DNA of 47,227 nucleotides from assembly GCA_016213775.1 (NCBI GenBank), contig JACQZR010000133.1:1-47227 (forward strand). The letters are read 5' to 3'. The DNA is from Acidobacteriota bacterium. Lineage in GTDB: Bacteria; Acidobacteriota; Terriglobia; Bryobacterales; Bryobacteraceae. The notes beneath the pieces are model-generated. The model worked only from the letters and a program-made list of their open reading frames with translations, had not been told where the DNA came from and did not search any database. Shown piece after piece: positions 43,498 through 47,227 of the stretch; positions within the stretch are counted from its first letter, which is position 1, and each line of letters opens with the position of its first letter. The translations under genes and the position numbers were made by a program.

Positions 43498-43710
43498 ATG
43501 ATGATGACTCGCGAAAAAGGCACAGTGAAGTGGTTTAACGCCGCCAAGGGTTACGGCTTCATTCAACGGAGCACGGGCGAGGATGTCTTTGTGCATCACT
43601 CGGCTATTCAGATGAATGGCTACCGTACGCTCAACAACGGAACCATCGTGGAATTTGAGGTGCGGGAGGGGCCAAAGGGCCTGCACGCAGAAAACGTAAT
43701 GTCCAACTAG
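43498..43710 (+). CDS. Cold-shock domain protein (CspA family)
   Basis: 70-residue OB-fold RNA-binding protein that melts RNA secondary structure. RNP1 is KGYGFIQ and RNP2 is VFVHHSAI; the start KGTVKWFNAAKG is the classical Csp opening. AAGGAG at 43484-43489 is an excellent ribosome site 8 bases before the ATG. Length matches the family exactly. Behind the stop come two small hairpins and a multi-hairpin repeat. Confidence 0.95.
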   Translation: MMMTREKGTVKWFNAAKGYGFIQRSTGEDVFVHHSAIQMNGYRTLNNGTIVEFEVREGPKGLHAENVMSN

Positions 43711-43712
43711 CC

Positions 43713-43745
43713 AAGGGCTTCGCCCTTGATATCCCTGCGGGATAT
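43713..43745. repeat. Two small perfect hairpins after the csp gene
   Basis: AAGGGC-TTC-GCCCTT at 43713-43727 and ATATCCC-TGC-GGGATAT at 43729-43745 follow two bases after the csp stop, without a T tract. They may stabilise or end the message, or belong to the same palindromic family as the repeat at 43794-43845. Confidence 0.6.
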
Positions 43746-43793
43746 AGAAGCCAGGAGCCAGAATGGCAGGGTAACCGCCTATGTGGCGTCTTG

Positions 43794-43845
43794 TGTGGGG
43801 CGGCCAATCCTGGCCGCGGCTGGCCTTTCCAGGCCAGCCTTTCGC
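43794..43845. repeat. Multi-hairpin palindromic repeat, copy 2
   Basis: Matches 20365-20416 at 51 of 52 bases. The same two hairpins (7-base arms with loop ATCC; 9-base arms with loop TTCC) are followed by a locus-specific third one (CGGCT-GGAA-AGCCG, 43845-43858). It lies between the convergent csp and Gfo/Idh/MocA genes, 24 bases beyond the stop of the latter. Confidence 0.85.
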
Positions 43846-43869
43846 CGGCTGGAAAGCCGCCCTGCGAGC

Positions 43870-45162
43870 TCACACCTTTTCGGGAACGATGTAAGGCGCG
43901 CGGTATGGCCGCGTCAGCATCTTGTTTGCCTCCGCGTCATTGACGAACTGCATCTTCACCGGATCGAAATGCAGGGTGCGCTTCAAGCGGTAGCTGATGT
44001 TGGCCATATGCACGAGCACGACGGATCGCACGCCGACCTCCACGTCGGCGGTGAGGTCCTTGTAGTTGCGGCTGCGGCAGGCCGCAAGGAAGTTCTTCAC
44101 GTGGCCGGCCCCGTCCCGATCCTCGCCCTTCACGTCCATCACCTTCTCGCCCTTCTCTCCCTTGTACACCTGATAGCCCGACCCATCCACTGCCATCCAA
44201 CCGTCGCTGCCGTAGAACAGGTCGCCGATCACATTGCCCCGATGGGGCAGACCGCCCTCGGAACCGGTGAGAATACCGCGCACTTCAAACATCAGCTCGG
44301 CGTCCCCGTAATCGAACGTCGCCATCTGGGTATTCGGCGTCTCCTGATCGTCATCGTAGACGTACTTGCCGCCGGTGGAGGACACCATTTTCGGCAGGTC
44401 GCGATTGAGGCCCCACCGCGCGACGTCCATCTCGTGAATCCCTTGATTGCCGATGTCGCCGTTGCCGGTGTCCCACATCCAATGCCAGTTGTACTTGAAG
44501 CGGTTTTCGTTGAACGCGCGCATCGGCGCCGGCCCGAGGAACTTGTCCCAATCGACGCCGGGCGGCACCGGACCGTTGGGTTTCGTTCCAATCGACTTGC
44601 GCCGCTTGAAGCACAGCCCCTTGGCGAGGTATACCTTGCCGATTGTCCCTTCGCGAAGCAGCTTCATCGCCTCAATCTTGTGCGGCGTGGATCGGCTTTG
44701 TGATCCGATCTGGACCATCCTCTTGTATTTGCGCGCGGCCTCAATCATCTTGAGACCTTCATAAACGTTGTGCGATGCCGGCTTCTCCACATACACGTCC
44801 TTGCCGGCCTGGCAGGCCCAAATGGTGGAGAGCGCATGCCAGTGATTGGGCAGCGGCATCGACACGGCATCGACGTTCTTGTCATTGAAGACATCACGCA
44901 TGTCGGCGTAGCCCTTCGCCTTCCTGCCCGACGCCTTTTCCACCTTCGCGATGGCGCGTTCGAGCGACGCCTGGTCCACGTCGCACAGAGCCGATACTTC
45001 GCAGCCGCTGGTGGCGGTGTACATGTTCATGTGCGCCTGCCCGCGCCCGCCGAGGCCGATGATGCCTACCTGAATCCGGTCATTGGCGCCCATGACCCGC
45101 GTCGATTGCGCGGCGGTCAGCGCCATTGAGGTTGACAGAAAAAAATGCCTGCGAGATTGCAT
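43870..45162 (-). CDS. Gfo/Idh/MocA family oxidoreductase, Tat-exported type
   Basis: 430 residues. The twin-arginine leader MQSRRHFFLSTSMALTAA is followed by a Rossmann domain with GIIGLGGRG (dinucleotide loop), and the EKPASHN motif whose Lys is catalytic in the family. The C-terminal part is the alpha/beta sheet domain with GNQGIHEMDVARWGL. Members with Tat leaders are common in Acidobacteria and Planctomycetes and carry NAD(P) into the periplasm for sugar oxidation; the sugar is not identifiable. TAGAAT ends 6 bases before the ATG and no Shine-Dalgarno sequence is seen, so the message may be leaderless. Its 3' end faces the palindromic repeat. Confidence 0.88.
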   Translation of the reverse strand: MQSRRHFFLSTSMALTAAQSTRVMGANDRIQVGIIGLGGRGQAHMNMYTATSGCEVSALCDVDQASLERAIAKVEKASGRKAKGYADMRDVFNDKNVDAVSMPLPNHWHALSTIWACQAGKDVYVEKPASHNVYEGLKMIEAARKYKRMVQIGSQSRSTPHKIEAMKLLREGTIGKVYLAKGLCFKRRKSIGTKPNGPVPPGVDWDKFLGPAPMRAFNENRFKYNWHWMWDTGNGDIGNQGIHEMDVARWGLNRDLPKMVSSTGGKYVYDDDQETPNTQMATFDYGDAELMFEVRGILTGSEGGLPHRGNVIGDLFYGSDGWMAVDGSGYQVYKGEKGEKVMDVKGEDRDGAGHVKNFLAACRSRNYKDLTADVEVGVRSVVLVHMANISYRLKRTLHFDPVKMQFVNDAEANKMLTRPYRAPYIVPEKV

Positions 45163-45180
45163 GGCTTGATTCTACAGCAT

Positions 45181-45651
45181 CTATTGGCGTCCAATGTCGC
45201 CGCAAACGGCCGAAACGGCGCGAATGTAATCGGCGGGCGCGAGGACGATTTGCGTGCCGCGAACGCCCGCCGATACCGCGATCCGTTCATACAACTCGAT
45301 GGTCTCGTCGACGAATACCGGGTAGTCCTTCCTGCACGCCAGCGCGGTGACGCCGCCGCGCACATAGCCGGTCAACGCCTGCACTTCCTTCAACGGTACG
45401 AGTTCCATTTTGCTGTCGGCGGCCAGCCTGGCAAGGCCCTTCAGATCGAGTTGGGTGTTACCGGGGACGACCGCAAGGCAGACGCCGGTTTTGGGCCCGC
45501 GCGCCACCAGCGTCTTGAACACCTGCTCGGCCGGCATACCGATCCGCTGAGCGACGGTTTCGGCGTCCAGATGGTCGTCACCCACTTCGTAGTCACGAAG
45601 CTCGTAGGGGATGCCAAGGCGATCGAGCTGGCGCGCGGCGTTGGTCTTCAT
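45181..45651 (-). CDS. YbaK/EbsC-type aminoacyl-tRNA deacylase
   Basis: 156 residues of the YbaK/ProX fold that hydrolyses mischarged tRNA, typically Cys-tRNA(Pro). Lys46 in EQVFKTLVARG is the conserved essential Lys; the substrate loop CLAVVPGNTQLDLKGLA and GGVTALACRKDYPVFVDE are in place. The ATG at 45651 overlaps the stop of the membrane-protein gene by four bases, giving the normal length; the much longer open frame upstream is out-of-frame membrane-protein sequence. Confidence 0.88.
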   Translation of the reverse strand: MKTNAARQLDRLGIPYELRDYEVGDDHLDAETVAQRIGMPAEQVFKTLVARGPKTGVCLAVVPGNTQLDLKGLARLAADSKMELVPLKEVQALTGYVRGGVTALACRKDYPVFVDETIELYERIAVSAGVRGTQIVLAPADYIRAVSAVCGDIGRQ

Positions 45652-46415
45652 GGGCGGCGCTCCAACGCGTGGCCCAACATTCCGGCGGTGCAGAAGCCGA
45701 TGGCGTTCGCTACTCCGTGTGTGATGGCCATTTGCGGGATGGGCAACCAGAAGGCGCCTCCCATTCCCGTCCATGCGTACATGCAAGCGATCGCCATTCC
45801 GAGCACCGCCGACGCGGCCGCGACGGAAAAACACAACTGCGCGATTCTGTTTTTGGCGGAAACCATGGCTAGCGCTGCAATGATGGTGACTCCCATCGCC
45901 AGCAGCATTCCCGCGGCAACTTCCACCCAGCGGGCCAGTGTGGTTCCGGCCACCATCATTGCCGGGCCACCTATCACCGCCCGCCTGGACCAACGGAAGA
46001 GCAAGGTGGTGCTGCGATCCCCCAACGCCTCTCCCGTTGCTGCCGCCAGGACGCTCGCCCCAAATCCGGCATAGAGGAAGTGCAGAGCCGTCATAATGAC
46101 GATTGCGTCGGTGAAATGCGGCATGCGAAGACCGCCCCGTGATGCCACGATCCACACGGCGCTGATCACCAACTGCGCCAGCGCCAGGCGCGCCGATGAT
46201 CGACGGTGTATCCAACAAACCCACGCCGCAAGGAACAGGTACGGTGTGGCGAGAGCAGCCGCGAGCAAACCCTGCTCCATCGCAAACGACCCGCCGCTCA
46301 ACAACCCCGCGAGCGCCGCCGCAGTGCACAGCCGGCCTCGCAACCCACACAGCCACAACCCGAGCGGAACGACAACCAACAGCCCGTAGGGGGCAAGCAA
46401 TTCCAGTACCGTCAC
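45648..46415 (-). CDS. YndJ-like integral membrane protein
   Basis: 255 residues with seven to eight hydrophobic helices. The middle part HFTDAIVIMTALHFLYAGFGASVLA resembles the YndJ family signature (a HFxYAGF stretch after a Thr/Ser-rich helix); the family has no known function. It overlaps the YbaK-type gene by four bases downstream and the M20 peptidase by four bases upstream, so the three are one operon. Confidence 0.6.
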   Translation of the reverse strand: MTVLELLAPYGLLVVVPLGLWLCGLRGRLCTAAALAGLLSGGSFAMEQGLLAAALATPYLFLAAWVCWIHRRSSARLALAQLVISAVWIVASRGGLRMPHFTDAIVIMTALHFLYAGFGASVLAAATGEALGDRSTTLLFRWSRRAVIGGPAMMVAGTTLARWVEVAAGMLLAMGVTIIAALAMVSAKNRIAQLCFSVAAASAVLGMAIACMYAWTGMGGAFWLPIPQMAITHGVANAIGFCTAGMLGHALERRP

Positions 46416-47227
46416 TCTGCTTCCGCCGCTATGTCCAGATACCGCGCCACTGCTTCGATCCCGCGATAGAAGTTCGGCAAATACAGCTTCTCGTTGGGAG
46501 CGTGCAGGTTGTCATCGGGCAGCCCGAAACCCATCATCACGCTCGGTATGCCGAGATTGCGGTCAAAGACGCCGACGATCGGAATGGACCCGCCGCTGCG
46601 CACGTACACCGTCTCCTTGCCAAACACTTCAGTCATGGCCTGCGCGGCTGCGCGAATAAAGCGGTTGTCGGGGTTCACCAGCGAAGGCGCCGCTCCGTGC
46701 AGTAGTTTGAACTCCGCAGCTACGCCGCGCGGGCACGCCGCTGCAACGGCCTGCTGAATCATAGTGACGGCTTCGTCCGGCCGCTGGTCCGCCACCAGCC
46801 GCGCGCTCAGCTTGGCGACGGCAACAGCGGGGATCACGGTCTTGGCGCCCTCGCCGGTGAAGCCGCCGCGAATGCCGTGAACCTCGATGGTGGGCCGCGC
46901 CCACGTTCGTTCAAATACGGAAAACCCGGGCTCTCCGGTGAGCGCGGTCACACCCACCTCCTCCTCGCGATACTTGCGCTCATCAAAGGGCAAGCGCGCC
47001 CACGCGGCTGTCTCTTCGCCCGCGGGAGGCACTACGCGATCAGTGAAGCCGGGGATCTGAATGCGCCCATCGCGGTCCTTGAGCGCGGTGAGAATCTCCG
47101 CCACCGCCATGATGGGGTTCGGCGCTGCTCCGCCGTAGACGCCGGAGTGCAGATCCTGCTTGGCGCCCTTCACAATCAGCTCGCCGTAGATGATCCCGCG
47201 CAGTCCGATGCATAACGTTGGCAGCTC
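46412..47227 (-). CDS. M20 family dipeptidase, 5' end outside window
   Basis: The frame is open to the right edge; 271 residues of the C-terminal part are visible. KGAKQDLHSGVYGGAAPNP is the start of the dimerisation (lid) domain of M20 dipeptidases such as carnosinase-type enzymes; VHGIRGGFTGEGAKTVIPA is the following conserved stretch, and DDNLHAPNEKLYL holds the last zinc-ligand His. The catalytic zinc-ligand residues of the first half are off the window. A cytosolic or secreted dipeptidase; no signal can be judged. First gene of the M20, YndJ-like, YbaK-like operon. Confidence 0.88.
   Translation of the reverse strand, partial: ELPTLCIGLRGIIYGELIVKGAKQDLHSGVYGGAAPNPIMAVAEILTALKDRDGRIQIPGFTDRVVPPAGEETAAWARLPFDERKYREEEVGVTALTGEPGFSVFERTWARPTIEVHGIRGGFTGEGAKTVIPAVAVAKLSARLVADQRPDEAVTMIQQAVAAACPRGVAAEFKLLHGAAPSLVNPDNRFIRAAAQAMTEVFGKETVYVRSGGSIPIVGVFDRNLGIPSVMMGFGLPDDNLHAPNEKLYLPNFYRGIEAVARYLDIAAEAE

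Noticed and set aside
45181-46356. A 391-codon ORF as one fused protein
   Set aside because: Only the last 156 codons are protein-like (YbaK fold). The first part is the YndJ-like gene out of frame, and an ATG with the usual four-base overlap stands at 45651.
1-47227. CRISPR array, tRNA or rRNA genes, intact insertion sequence
   Set aside because: No regularly spaced repeats, no cloverleaf or rRNA-like stretch and no transposase or integrase motifs were found by eye. A tRNA scan and an IS search should still be run.

Overview
The window is GC-rich chromosomal DNA, most likely from an acidobacterium of the Solibacter/Bryobacter type. This is inferred from gene content, not from a marker gene: an ADOP-type duplicated permease with its PadR regulator, two giant Oar-like TonB-dependent receptors of about 1,220 residues, a FlgO/TPR membrane protein, a secreted DUF3604/PHP protein, a PEP-CTERM protein, and several enzymes with Tat-like signals (sulfatase, Gfo/Idh/MocA oxidoreductase, PIG-L deacetylase). 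No rRNA, tRNA, CRISPR array or intact insertion sequence was recognised.

Layout. 1-3913: a TonB-dependent receptor cut by the left edge, followed in the same direction by an exported protein with four CbiX-type chelatase domains and a His-rich linker. 4345-8171: a methyltransferase, then an ADOP permease and its PadR regulator on the minus strand. 8310-15327: a compact histidine operon, hisI-G-D-C-HAD-B-H-F-A, preceded by a promoter, a 24-codon leader peptide carrying the run RHHHHPH, and a terminator with a competing antiterminator, which together form a classical attenuator. 15684-21280: an Oar-like receptor, a scrambled stretch carrying a 379-base fragment of a second hisA, and a PEP-CTERM gene whose end runs into that fragment. 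21427-31257: a Tat-exported repeat protein, a JmjC-type oxygenase, a FlgO/TPR protein, a receiver-like protein lacking its Asp, a secreted serine protease with SLH repeats, a PrmA-like methyltransferase, a PIG-L deacetylase, a DUF4136 protein and a TlpA-like thioredoxin. 31306-36241: a large propeller plus PHP protein, a sulfatase, and a decayed VapBC toxin-antitoxin pair. 36308-47227: a second Oar-like receptor, a membrane TPR protein, a PQQ-type propeller, a cold-shock protein, a Gfo/Idh/MocA oxidoreductase, and an operon of a YbaK deacylase, a YndJ-like membrane protein and an M20 peptidase cut by the right edge.

How it works together. The his operon supplies nearly the whole pathway from PRPP and ATP to histidinal/histidine. 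HisE is not in the window, and the HAD enzyme is the obvious candidate for histidinol-phosphate phosphatase. Attenuation by translation of the His codons would couple the operon to charged tRNA-His. Much of the rest is an export and scavenging inventory typical of a soil polymer degrader.

The most notable points are the intact his attenuator, the four-domain exported CbiX protein beside a receptor, the recombination scar with the hisA fragment, and a 52-base multi-hairpin repeat found at two places 23 kb apart, each at the 3' end of a gene.
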